A stretch of 64,000 nt of DNA from contig NZ_CP177357.1 of NCBI RefSeq assembly GCF_046845755.1, forward strand, positions 3,658,001-3,722,000. Direction: 5' to 3'. The notes beneath the pieces were generated by a model. It was not told the DNA's origin. It was given only the letters and a program-made list of their open reading frames with translations, and searched no databases. The position numbers and the translations under genes were made by a program. Below are positions 1-6,833 of the stretch, one piece after another (within the stretch, counting starts at the first letter, position 1; each line of letters opens with the position of its first letter). The DNA is from Rubrivirga sp046845755 (GTDB lineage Bacteria; Bacteroidota; Rhodothermia; Rhodothermales; Rubricoccaceae).

Positions 1-1
1 G

Positions 2-205
2 GTGCTCGGCGTCCTCGTCGGCTCGCAACTCGTCGGCTCGTCGGTCGCGGCCGTCCGAGGGGTCGAGTCCATCTGGGAGCCGACGTTCTACGAGCTACAC
101 TGGAAGATCCTCCCGGCGGGTCGGTTCGCTGCTATCTCCCTCGTCATTGGCTTGGTCGTGCTCGGGGCAAGGTGGCTGTGGTGGCGCTACCGGGGCGCCG
201 CGTAA
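2..205 (+). CDS. Small membrane protein, probably 5'-truncated cassette ORF
   Basis: An open frame runs from the window edge to a TAA stop at 203-205. The 67 visible residues contain two hydrophobic segments (about residues 1-20 and 43-60), the second ending in a basic W-W-R-Y-R tail, so it is probably an inner-membrane protein with a cytoplasmic C-terminus. A GTG lies at position 2, but whether it is the real start cannot be judged because the upstream sequence is missing. The stop codon is embedded in the first attC-like repeat, as is usual for integron cassette genes. No family recognised. Confidence 0.5.
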   Translation: MLGVLVGSQLVGSSVAAVRGVESIWEPTFYELHWKILPAGRFAAISLVIGLVVLGARWLWWRYRGAA

Positions 206-328
206 CCCGCGCTTGCAGGCCGACCGAGAGATTCGGCGTTTTCGGTGCCGCCAGCCGCCTGCGCTATCATCGCTTCGGGCTAACTCTGTGCCCTCACCTC
301 TCGGCGGCTGAGCCGCAATCTGTTCTGC
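203..328 (+). repeat. attC-like recombination site A (integron cassette boundary)
   Basis: Imperfect inverted repeat of about 126 bp filling the gap between two genes. The left arm (203-230) begins TAAC and continues GCTTGCAGGCCGACCGAGAG. The right arm (298-328) runs CTCTCGGCGGCTGAGCCGC and ends with GTTCTGC. The innermost CCGAGAG/CTCTCGG pairs perfectly, and the outer ends carry the AAC...GTT pair diagnostic of attC R'' and R' boxes. The core GTTCTGC departs from the usual GTTRRRY consensus. It is recognised partly because site B repeats the same architecture and the same GTTCTGCCGC end. Confidence 0.6.
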
Positions 329-336
329 CGCTCTCG

Positions 337-888
337 ATGCGTTTCGCTCTCGTCGGTCTACTGATCCTCGCTGCGTGCCAACCTGAGCGCGTGGAGCCGA
401 TACAAGCGCCGACGATTGACACTCCCGAAGCGACAACTAGCCGAGGCGACCTCGGGTGGACGGAGGTCCGAGACGACCACTACGAGGCTGACCAGTGGCG
501 GTGGCAGTACCCGGCGTGGGCGTACGCCGAGGTCGAGGGGACCGAACTCGAACGCGACAACGATCTGCGATCCGCCTCGAACCCGTTCATGCTCCACGGC
601 GACTTTGACGGCGACGGCCAAACCGACGTGGCCGCGTGGGTCGAGGGCCGTTCGGACCCGTCGGAAGTCGGTGTTGTCGTGGTCCACCGCTCCGGCGGCG
701 CCCACTACTTCCCCGCTGGCGGTCCGAACTGGGAGGTATACCCACGCGGCGAGGTTGGGCAGGGTGTTGGAGAAGGGGCACCGCCCACGCTCCGAGGTGA
801 CGCACTCCTGTTCGTAAAGCCCGAGGCGGCGAGTTCGCTCCGGTACTGGAACGGGTCGGAGCACGTCGCCTACCACCAAAGCGACTGA
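337..888 (+). CDS. Small lipoprotein with FG-GAP-like calcium motif (cassette ORF)
   Basis: 183-residue secreted lipoprotein. The N-terminus is a short signal peptide with lipobox L-A-A-C (Cys16), so it should be exported and lipidated. A single D-F-D-G-D-G-Q-T-D segment (about residues 88-96) resembles the calcium-binding loop of FG-GAP or dockerin-like repeats; the rest is not assignable. The ATG at 337 gives a clean signal peptide and lies just after the R' end of attC-like site A, while site B starts at its stop codon, so the gene fills one presumptive cassette. Function unknown. Confidence 0.7.
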   Translation: MRFALVGLLILAACQPERVEPIQAPTIDTPEATTSRGDLGWTEVRDDHYEADQWRWQYPAWAYAEVEGTELERDNDLRSASNPFMLHGDFDGDGQTDVAAWVEGRSDPSEVGVVVVHRSGGAHYFPAGGPNWEVYPRGEVGQGVGEGAPPTLRGDALLFVKPEAASSLRYWNGSEHVAYHQSD

Positions 889-890
889 GC

Positions 891-1023
891 GGTAGAACCC
901 GCCGCTGCAGGCGGACGAAGGGCGTCAGCGACTTTGCTCCGGGCGGGGCGGTGGCGCATCTTGCGCTCTGATCTACCGCCGTGCCCTCAGCCCTCCGCCG
1001 CTGAGCGGCCCCCTGTTCTGCCG
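891..1023 (+). repeat. attC-like recombination site B (integron cassette boundary)
   Basis: Inverted repeat beginning 3 bp after the preceding stop. The left arm is GGTAGAAC followed by GCCGCTGCAGGCGGACG (901-917). The right arm is CCTCCGCCGCTGAGCGG (992-1008) followed by GTTCTGCCGC (1015-1024). The arms pair as GCCGCT-CAG against GCCGCTGCAG, leaving one unpaired G in the left arm, which matches the extrahelical base of L'' boxes in attC sites. The R' end GTTCTGCCGC is identical to that of site A. The pair of sites defines a cassette of about 693 bp (323-1015). Confidence 0.65.
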
Positions 1024-1037
1024 CACTCCCACCCTTT

Positions 1038-1538
1038 GTGTCTCGTCTGTCGATTCTCGTAGCGCTGTTCTCCCTCGCGTCTACCGCGTCGGCCCAGTCG
1101 CCCGCTGACTCCACTACGATCTTCCGGTACGCCAACTTTGGCCCGGACTGGCGGGTCACGCTGGGGCAGCCGGTGGCCGTTCCGTCAGCGTACCTCGATG
1201 CGGGGATGGTCGAGCGGGTCGCGCCCGGCGTCCACCAACTTGGGTTCTACGAGTCGTTCGACTACGGCCCGGTCCTCGTCGTCGTGACCGTCCGCTCGGA
1301 CTACGACGGGCTCGTCACCTCGATGCGGTTCGACTACGGCCCGGAGTACGACTTCGACCACGAGCAGGCGAGCTACGCCGAGATGTTGGGCCCGCCAGCG
1401 CACAAGGAGGTCAGCGACGGCTGCCTCACGGTCGTCTGGGAAGACGGGGAGACCCGCTTCGTGCTGGTCCGAGAGGCGACGCCGGATGGCAACCGCTCAT
1501 ACTCGGAGATGAGCGATGTCGCCGGTCAGCGCCTGTAG
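1038..1538 (+). CDS. Secreted protein of unknown function (cassette ORF)
   Basis: 166 residues with an N-terminal Sec signal peptide ending A-S-A-Q (cleavage about residue 20) and a mature domain rich in Y, D and V that is probably a small beta-rich periplasmic or extracellular protein. A GTG start at 1038 is used because it is the only start giving the signal peptide and lies just after attC-like site B. No family recognised. Position between two attC-like sites suggests it is the last intact cassette of the array. Confidence 0.65.
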   Translation: MSRLSILVALFSLASTASAQSPADSTTIFRYANFGPDWRVTLGQPVAVPSAYLDAGMVERVAPGVHQLGFYESFDYGPVLVVVTVRSDYDGLVTSMRFDYGPEYDFDHEQASYAEMLGPPAHKEVSDGCLTVVWEDGETRFVLVREATPDGNRSYSEMSDVAGQRL

Positions 1539-1548
1539 CTCGCCGCGC

Positions 1549-1697
1549 GGCAGAACCCACCGCTGCAGGCCGGCCACTGCTCCAACACCCTCGGTATGGC
1601 CGTCCTCGCAGGCGGGGCGCACGTCCGCGCGGGGCGTCGGCGGGACACGAGCCGAACGCAGGAGACGACCTGCAGAGTGGGCCAGCGGCGGGCCCCT
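1549..1697 (+). repeat. Degenerate attC-like site C, probable end of cassette array
   Basis: Begins GGCAGAACCCACCGCTGCAG (1549-1568), matching the left arm of site B almost exactly. A partly complementary arm GGGCCAGCGGCGGG is seen at 1679-1692, but no GTT core follows, so the right half looks eroded or truncated. DinB, an ordinary chromosomal-type gene, follows. This is consistent with the array terminating here; the integrase gene and attI would then lie to the left, outside the window. Confidence 0.45.
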
Positions 1698-1754
1698 ACC
1701 TTGACTAGCGGAGGCCTCATCTCCGCCCACACACCGGCCCCGGCGCCCGCACCC

Positions 1755-2303
1755 ATGACTCCGCTCTCCACGCTCGCCCGCACCGCGCTCGCGCTCGCGC
1801 TCCTCTCGACCGCCGCCCAAGCGCAGACCCCGGACGCCGCGCCGCCCGAGTCGCCCGTCATCGCCAGCCTCGGGGCCCTCCACCAGCTCACGTCCGCCAA
1901 CATCACGCGCACGGCCCAGCTGCTCAGCGAGGACCTCTACGCCTACCGGCCGACCGAGGAGGTCCGCACGGCGGGCGGGCTCCTCGCCCACATCGCGAAC
2001 GCCCAGTACCTGTTCTGCTCGTCGGCGACGGGCGAGGCCAACCCGAACGAGGCCAACCTCGAAGAGACCCTGATCACCAAGGCCGAGACCGTCGCCGCGC
2101 TGGCGGCCGCGTTCGCGTACTGCGCCGGCGTCTACGACGCGATGTCGGACGCGCAGGGCGCCGAGGTCCGCGACTTTTTCGGCCGGCAGATGGCGGCCTC
2201 GGGAATCCTGGCCTTCAACACGACGCACAACTACGAGCACTACGGCAACCTCGTGACCTACATGCGCATGAACGGGATCGTGCCGCCGTCGTCGCAGCAG
2301 TAG
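1755..2303 (+). CDS. DinB family protein with signal peptide
   Basis: 182 residues. A Sec signal peptide (residues 1-23, ending A-Q-A-Q) precedes a four-helix DinB/YfiT-like bundle. The metal-ligand histidine triad of the family is visible as H79 (L-L-A-H-I-A-N) and H158/H162 (T-H-N-Y-E-H-Y). DinB-like proteins are putative metal-dependent, thiol-linked transferases or hydrolases; the substrate is unknown. The signal peptide places this one in the periplasm. The ATG at 1755 is chosen for the signal peptide. Stands alone, 44 bp before a DUF1801 gene. Confidence 0.85.
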   Translation: MTPLSTLARTALALALLSTAAQAQTPDAAPPESPVIASLGALHQLTSANITRTAQLLSEDLYAYRPTEEVRTAGGLLAHIANAQYLFCSSATGEANPNEANLEETLITKAETVAALAAAFAYCAGVYDAMSDAQGAEVRDFFGRQMAASGILAFNTTHNYEHYGNLVTYMRMNGIVPPSSQQ

Positions 2304-2347
2304 CCCCCGCGCCGGGGCGGACCCGGCCATCCCCACCCCCCCGCCCG

Positions 2348-2764
2348 ATGAGCGAGCCCGCCCCGCCCGACGACCCATCCCACCTTATTGACGCCCGGAT
2401 CGCGGCGCTGGACGACTGGCGGGGCGCGACGCTCGCCCGCCTCCGCGCGCTCATCCACCGGGCCGACCCGGACGTGGCCGAGGAGGTCAAGTGGCGCAAG
2501 CCCACGAACCCGATGGGCGTCCCCGTCTGGGCGCACGACGGGATCGTCTGCACCGGCGAGACCTACCGCGACAAGGTCAAGCTGACCTTCGCCACGGGCG
2601 CCGCGCTCGACGACCCCTCGGGCGTCTTCAACGCCAGCCTCACCGGCACCACGCGCCGTGCCATCGACCTCCGCGAGGGCGACGCGGTCGACGAGGAGGC
2701 GTTCCTGGCGCTGGTCCGGTCGGCCGTCGTGCACAACGTGTCGCGCGCCGAGCGGTCAGGGTGA
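2348..2764 (+). CDS. DUF1801 (YdhG/YjbR-like) domain protein
   Basis: 138 residues matching the DUF1801 fold: an N-terminal helix (residues about 8-30), the characteristic E-E-V-K-W-R-K-P segment, and a C-terminal K-L-T-F core. These are small cytosolic proteins whose biochemical role is unresolved. The stop codon overlaps the GTG of the next gene in a GTGA arrangement (2761-2764), implying translational coupling with a membrane protein. Confidence 0.8.
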   Translation: MSEPAPPDDPSHLIDARIAALDDWRGATLARLRALIHRADPDVAEEVKWRKPTNPMGVPVWAHDGIVCTGETYRDKVKLTFATGAALDDPSGVFNASLTGTTRRAIDLREGDAVDEEAFLALVRSAVVHNVSRAERSG

Positions 2765-3177
2765 GGCCCGCGTGCCACCGGCTCCTGTGGATCGACTGTA
2801 CCGCGGGCGCGGTCGTCGGCGCTGCCACGCTGGGGGCGCTGGCCTGGCTGAGCGGCCTCTACGGCCTCCCCCGCGAGCAGGTGCTGCTGATCGGCGGGGC
2901 GAACCTGACGTACGCCGCGTTCGCGTTCGCGCTCGCGGTCCGGCCCCGGCGGCCGATGCCGCTGCTCGTCCTCCTGGTGGTGGCGAACGCGACGTGGGCC
3001 GTGCTGTGCGCGCGGTGGGCGCTACGCTACGCCGACACCGCGAGCGTCTTCGGGCTGGCGCACCTGTGGGCCGAGGCCGGAGTCGTCGGCGGGCTGGCCG
3101 TCGCCGAGTGGCGCTGCCGCAACGCGCTCCGGACGGCCGCTACTGGCACCGCCGGGTATCCTGAAAAATCCCCGTGA
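2761..3177 (+). CDS. Four-helix integral membrane protein, translationally coupled
   Basis: 138 residues with four predicted membrane segments (about residues 9-31, 41-61, 66-86 and 97-119) and little soluble sequence. The GTG start overlaps the DUF1801 stop by four bases. Resembles the small DoxX-like or unnamed four-TM proteins that accompany DUF1801 genes in Bacteroidota/Rhodothermota, but no catalytic motif is seen. Its 3' end overlaps the convergent FKBP gene by 38 bp, so one of the two C-termini may be read differently. Confidence 0.6.
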   Translation: MRPACHRLLWIDCTAGAVVGAATLGALAWLSGLYGLPREQVLLIGGANLTYAAFAFALAVRPRRPMPLLVLLVVANATWAVLCARWALRYADTASVFGLAHLWAEAGVVGGLAVAEWRCRNALRTAATGTAGYPEKSP

Positions 3178-3619
3178 CGGTGATGTCGAACTCCAGGACC
3201 GAGCACGACGGGATGCCGACGCGGCCCTCCGCCTGGGCGGCCTCCGAGGCCTCGATGGCGCGCGTGCCGTAGCCGAGGTCGGGCGGGATGACGACGCGGC
3301 GCGTCTGGCCGACGCGCTGGCCGCTCATGCCCAGGATGAAGCCCGGGATGAGCCGCGAGGTCGGCGTGTAGAAGAACGAGAGCGAGCCCTCGTCGAAGGT
3401 GCCGGAGCCGTCGGCGAGCCGGCCCACGTAGTCCACGCTGACGCAGCTGCCGATCTGGACGGCGTCGCCGAGCGTGGCGCCCTCGGGCGTCAAGTCCTCG
3501 GTCGAGAATCGGGCCGTCGAGCTGCACTCACCGGACTCGCCAGAGTCGCAGCCGGAGAGGGCGGGGACGCCGGAGACGGCGAGCAGCGCCAGCAAGGCGA
3601 ACGGGGCGAGGCGGGACAT
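3140..3619 (-). CDS. FKBP-type peptidyl-prolyl isomerase lipoprotein
   Basis: 159 residues. Signal peptide with lipobox L-S-G-C (Cys24), then a FKBP domain (about 48-155) with the typical V-D-Y-V-G-R-L-A-D-G, I-P-G-F-I-L-G-M and I-P-P-D-L-G-Y-G elements. Acts as a peptidyl-prolyl cis-trans isomerase/chaperone in the periplasm, tethered to a membrane. A loop of about 15 residues rich in A and E sits after the Y-G-T-R segment, and four cysteines occur in the mature protein, unusual for FKBPs. The ATG at 3619 gives the lipoprotein signal. Confidence 0.87.
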   Translation of the reverse strand: MSRLAPFALLALLAVSGVPALSGCDSGESGECSSTARFSTEDLTPEGATLGDAVQIGSCVSVDYVGRLADGSGTFDEGSLSFFYTPTSRLIPGFILGMSGQRVGQTRRVVIPPDLGYGTRAIEASEAAQAEGRVGIPSCSVLEFDITVTGIFQDTRRCQ

Positions 3620-3780
3620 CGGCGGGGTGGGGGATCGGGCCGAAGCTAGCAGGGACCACGAGGGGCGCCCGTCGGGATTCGGTGGATCGGACGACGGCGG
3701 CGGTGGGCTGCACGGGCCGGGCGCCAGCGGTCGGCGGGGGCGCCAGCCTGCTTGCGCCAGCCGGGCCGGCATGCGGTGGA

Positions 3781-3935
3781 GCGGCCCCTCACCCTGTCCC
3801 TCTCCCGAGGGGAGAGGGGACGCTTTAGGGAGCTCGCGCCAGCAGGCGGGCTTGCGCTGACAGACCCGACCTTTCCTCCAGCCTGTCCCCGCGCAGGCGG
3901 GGAGGAGGGGCCGGGGGAGGGCGACCGGCGGGCGG
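3781..3935. repeat. Composite intergenic palindromic repeat, copy 1
   Basis: Lies in the gene-free stretch 3620-4203. Two hairpin modules are joined: CTCTCCCGAGGGGAGAGG (about 3801-3818), and a second hairpin around CCGCGCAGGCGGGGAGGAGG near 3888-3907 ending in GGGGGAGGGCGACCGG. The linker contains GAGCTCGCGCCAGCAGGCGG. The same two-module order with similar linker sequence recurs at 19108-19232, and the GCTCGCGCCAGCAGGC linker recurs at 38738-38753. No ORF with coding character is seen. Confidence 0.6.
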
Positions 3936-3981
3936 CCACCCGCTGGCACCAGCGGCGGTGCGTCAGCACGGGCTCTGACGA

Positions 3982-4190
3982 CCGCTGCAAGAGCCTTCCC
4001 ACCCGTGCAGCGGCTCTGCCACCCATGCAACGGCACCTACGACCGGCGCGACAACGCCCGCGACCGCTGCAAGCGCCGTCCCACCATTGCAAGCGCACCG
4101 ACAACGGCTACGACGGCGTCCCCACCACCGCGACCGCGCCGGCGACCGGCGCAAGCGCATTCTCGCAGCGGCTACGGCGCTGCGCCCGCT
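3982..4190 (-). repeat. Degenerate 20-21 bp tandem repeat array 1 (about 10 units)
   Basis: Ten consecutive units of 20 or 21 bp, each opening with CC and most carrying GCAA or GCAG at a fixed offset, for example CCGCTGCAAGCGCCGTCCCA and CCCATGCAACGGCACCTACG. On the minus strand units read like CTTGCAATGGTGGGACGGCG, very close to a unit of the array at 38466-38633 (CTTGCAATGCGGAGGAGCGT). Lies just downstream of the Nudix gene on the minus strand. Non-coding as far as can be seen. Confidence 0.6.
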
Positions 4191-4203
4191 TGCGCCCGCC
4201 CGC

Positions 4204-4887
4204 TCAGGCCGGCGCCAGCAGGGCCTCGGGGTCCAGCGCCGCGAGGTGCGCGCGCAGCGTCTCGAAGCCGACGCGCTCGACGGCCTCCGCCCACGGCACG
4301 AACGCGACGGCCTCGATGCCCTCCCGCTTCTCGGGCTTGAACCGCTCGGCCGTCGTCGTCATCGCGAACCAGTACGTCGTCTTGACGGCGTAGACGTCGC
4401 GGTTGCCCCACGGGTAGCCGTGGACGGTCGTCCCGAGGTCGGCGCCGACGGTGAGCGTCTTCTTCTTGATACCGACCTCCTCGGCCACCTCGCGCCTGGC
4501 GGCTTGGCGGGGCGTCTCGCCCTCGTCGAGCTTGCCCTTGGGGATGTCCCAGGCGCCGCGCCGGAAGATGAGCAGCAGCTCCGGCCCCTCCTCGCCCCGG
4601 CGCACCACGTAGCCGCCGCCCGCCGCGATCGGCGCCGGGCGCCAGTAGTCGCCGTCGGGGTCCACGTTCAGGACCGCCTCGCGGGGGACGTGCGCGGTGC
4701 CGCCGGCGCGGACCGTCAGCTGGTCGCCGTCGAGCACGAGGACTCGGCCGAGCCCACCGTCCGGGCCGACGGCGGCGGCCTCGGCGGCGTCGAGCGACGT
4801 GTACAGGCGGTACGGCTCGCCGTTCGCCGACCACCCGTCGGTGGGGAAGCCGTGGTCGCGGACGAACGTGGGCAGGAAGTACAGCAC
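4204..4887 (-). CDS. Nudix hydrolase
   Basis: 227 residues. The Nudix box spans residues 118-140 and fits G-x5-E-x7-R-E-V-x-E-E-V-G-I completely, so it should be an active Mg-dependent pyrophosphohydrolase of nucleoside-diphosphate-linked substrates. About 85 N-terminal residues precede the Nudix fold and are of unknown role. The GTG at 4887 is the available start. The segment I-P-K-G-K-L-D-E-G resembles diadenosine-polyphosphate and NTP-type Nudix enzymes, but the substrate is not predictable. Confidence 0.85.
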   Translation of the reverse strand: MLYFLPTFVRDHGFPTDGWSANGEPYRLYTSLDAAEAAAVGPDGGLGRVLVLDGDQLTVRAGGTAHVPREAVLNVDPDGDYWRPAPIAAGGGYVVRRGEEGPELLLIFRRGAWDIPKGKLDEGETPRQAARREVAEEVGIKKKTLTVGADLGTTVHGYPWGNRDVYAVKTTYWFAMTTTAERFKPEKREGIEAVAFVPWAEAVERVGFETLRAHLAALDPEALLAPA

Positions 4888-4967
4888 GGGGACCGGGGGG
4901 GCGAGTGGCCGGTAAGATCGACGCAGGACTCCCCTTCTACCCGTCCATTCGCACCGTGCCCCTCTGT

Positions 4968-6446
4968 ATGGCCCACTACGACGTCGACCTCCTCGTTCTC
5001 GGCGGCGGGGCCGCCGGCCTCACCGCCGCCGGAACGGCCGCCAACCTCGGCGCCAAGACGATGCTGGTCGAGCGCGACCGGCTCGGCGGCGACTGCACGT
5101 GGACGGGCTGCGTGCCCTCCAAGACGCTCCTGCACGTCGCCGCCTTGCGCGCGAATGCCCAGGCCTTCGGCGCGTACGCCGACGGCGCGCCCGCCCCGCC
5201 CGTCGACTTCGCCAAGGTCATGGGCGACGTCCACCAGACGCGACAGGAGGTCTACGACGAGGCCGACGACCCGGCCATCTTCGAGGGCTTCGGGATCGAG
5301 GTCGTCAAGGGCGATGCGCGGCTGACGGGCCCGCACGCCGTCCACATCGACGGGGCTGGGGGCGGGCGCGACGTGACGTTCCGCATGGCCATCCTGTGCA
5401 CCGGCGGCCGCGCCGCGCCGCCGCCCATCGACGGCCTGGACGCGACGCCCTACCTGACGAACGAGGGGCTCTTCGAGATCGACGCGCTCCCCGAGCACCT
5501 CGTCATCGTCGGCGGCGGGCCGATCGGGTGCGAGATGGGCCAGGCCTTCCGCCGCCTCGGCTCGCGCGTCACCGTCATCGACCGCGCCGACGAGATCCTG
5601 GGCCGCGACGACGCCGACCACGCCGCCATCCTGCGCGGCGTGCTCGAGCGCGAGGGCGTCCAGTTCCGCCTCGGGGCCGACGTCGAGAAGGTCGAGGAGA
5701 GCGAGGCGGGCGTCCGCGTCACGCTGTCGGTCGACGGAAAAAGCGAGACCGTCGAGGGCGACCGGCTGCTGATCGCGACGGGCCGCACGCCGAACGTCGA
5801 GGACCTGGGGCTGGAGGCGGCGGGCGTCGCGTTCACCGACAAGGGCATCACCGTCGACGAGCGGTGCCGGACGTCGCAGGGCCACATCTGGGCCGCCGGC
5901 GACTGCACCGGCGAGTACGCGCTCACCCACATGAGCGAGCACATGGCCAAGCAGGCGGTCACGAACGCCATCCTCAAGGTGCCCGCCGCCATCGACCGCG
6001 ACGGCATCACGTGGACCACGTACACCACGCCCGAGGTCGCCCAGCTCGGCCCGACGGCCGCCGAACTCGACGAGAACAACACCGACTACGTCGTCTACCG
6101 CTTCCCGTACACCAAGGTCGACCGCGCGGTGACGGAGCACGCGACGGACGGGCACATCAAGATTCTGGCGACCAAGTGGCGCGGCAAGATCCTGGGCGCG
6201 AGCGTCGTCGGCGAACGCGCGGGCGAGTTGATCTCGATGCTGGCGGTCGCCCGCAAGGGCGGCGTGTCGGCGCGCGAAGTCTCGGACACCATCATCCCGT
6301 ACCCGACGTACGGGCTCGGCGCGCGCCGGGCGGCCGACCAGTACTACATCCAGAAGCAGTTCCCGGTCGTCGTCGACACGCTCAAGCGCGTGTTCAGCTA
6401 CCGGGGCACCACGCCACCGCCGCCGGACCCCGACCGCGTGCTCTGA
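4968..6446 (+). CDS. FAD-dependent class I disulfide oxidoreductase
   Basis: 492 residues. N-terminal FAD-binding G-G-G-A-A-G-L-T, a redox-active disulfide C-T-W-T-G-C inside G-G-D-C-T-W-T-G-C-V-P-S-K, a central NAD(P) site I-V-G-G-G-P-I-G-C-E-M-G and a C-terminal dimerisation domain. This is the lipoamide dehydrogenase/mercuric reductase family. Two features argue against those enzymes: the H-x5-E catalytic dyad of lipoamide dehydrogenase is replaced by Y-P-T-Y-G, and the N-terminal HMA domain and C-terminal vicinal cysteines of MerA are absent. Substrate unknown. ATG 4968 chosen over upstream alternatives for the immediate FAD fold. Confidence 0.87.
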   Translation: MAHYDVDLLVLGGGAAGLTAAGTAANLGAKTMLVERDRLGGDCTWTGCVPSKTLLHVAALRANAQAFGAYADGAPAPPVDFAKVMGDVHQTRQEVYDEADDPAIFEGFGIEVVKGDARLTGPHAVHIDGAGGGRDVTFRMAILCTGGRAAPPPIDGLDATPYLTNEGLFEIDALPEHLVIVGGGPIGCEMGQAFRRLGSRVTVIDRADEILGRDDADHAAILRGVLEREGVQFRLGADVEKVEESEAGVRVTLSVDGKSETVEGDRLLIATGRTPNVEDLGLEAAGVAFTDKGITVDERCRTSQGHIWAAGDCTGEYALTHMSEHMAKQAVTNAILKVPAAIDRDGITWTTYTTPEVAQLGPTAAELDENNTDYVVYRFPYTKVDRAVTEHATDGHIKILATKWRGKILGASVVGERAGELISMLAVARKGGVSAREVSDTIIPYPTYGLGARRAADQYYIQKQFPVVVDTLKRVFSYRGTTPPPPDPDRVL

Positions 6447-6449
6447 GAG

Positions 6450-6719
6450 CTACTCGTCCTCGGCGATCCGGCGGAGCAGCGGGTCCTGGATCTCGTCCTC
6501 GGCGTCGATCTCCTCCTCGATCTGCTCCAGGAGCGCCTCGGCTTCCGTCTCGGCCGCCCGCTCCAAGACCACGAGCGCGGCGAACCCGTCGGCGGCCCCG
6601 CCCATCGGCGTCGCGTGCGCCACGCGCCAGCCTGCGCGGAGGTGCTCGTCGAGCGCGTCGAGCGACGGCGTCCGCGCCCCGGCGGGGTCCGTGGTGACGA
6701 CGAGGGCTTTCTGGGGCAT
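6450..6719 (-). CDS. Small acidic hypothetical protein
   Basis: 89 residues, with a short alpha/beta-like N-terminal half and a strongly acidic helical C-terminal half (E-Q-I-E-E-E-I-D-A-E-D-E-I) that could form a coiled coil. No known family recognised. It converges on the preceding oxidoreductase with a 3 bp gap and starts at an ATG at 6719. The codon pattern (G/C third positions, balanced composition) supports it being real. Confidence 0.6.
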   Translation of the reverse strand: MPQKALVVTTDPAGARTPSLDALDEHLRAGWRVAHATPMGGAADGFAALVVLERAAETEAEALLEQIEEEIDAEDEIQDPLLRRIAEDE

Positions 6720-6833
6720 GGCGGTGGGCGCGGAGATCGATGAGAGGGCTGGCCTTGGTCGGCGGTTCCCAGCCCGGCGTGGGAACAGCACATCGACCTG
6801 GCGTCGTAGCCCGGGGACCTCACCGCTGACCCC

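Noticed and set aside
3982..4190. CRISPR array
   Set aside because: Units are directly adjacent, 20-21 bp and degenerate, with no conserved repeat/unique spacer alternation and no cas genes.
4968..6446. Mercuric reductase
   Set aside because: No HMA domain, no C-terminal vicinal cysteines and no mer genes nearby.
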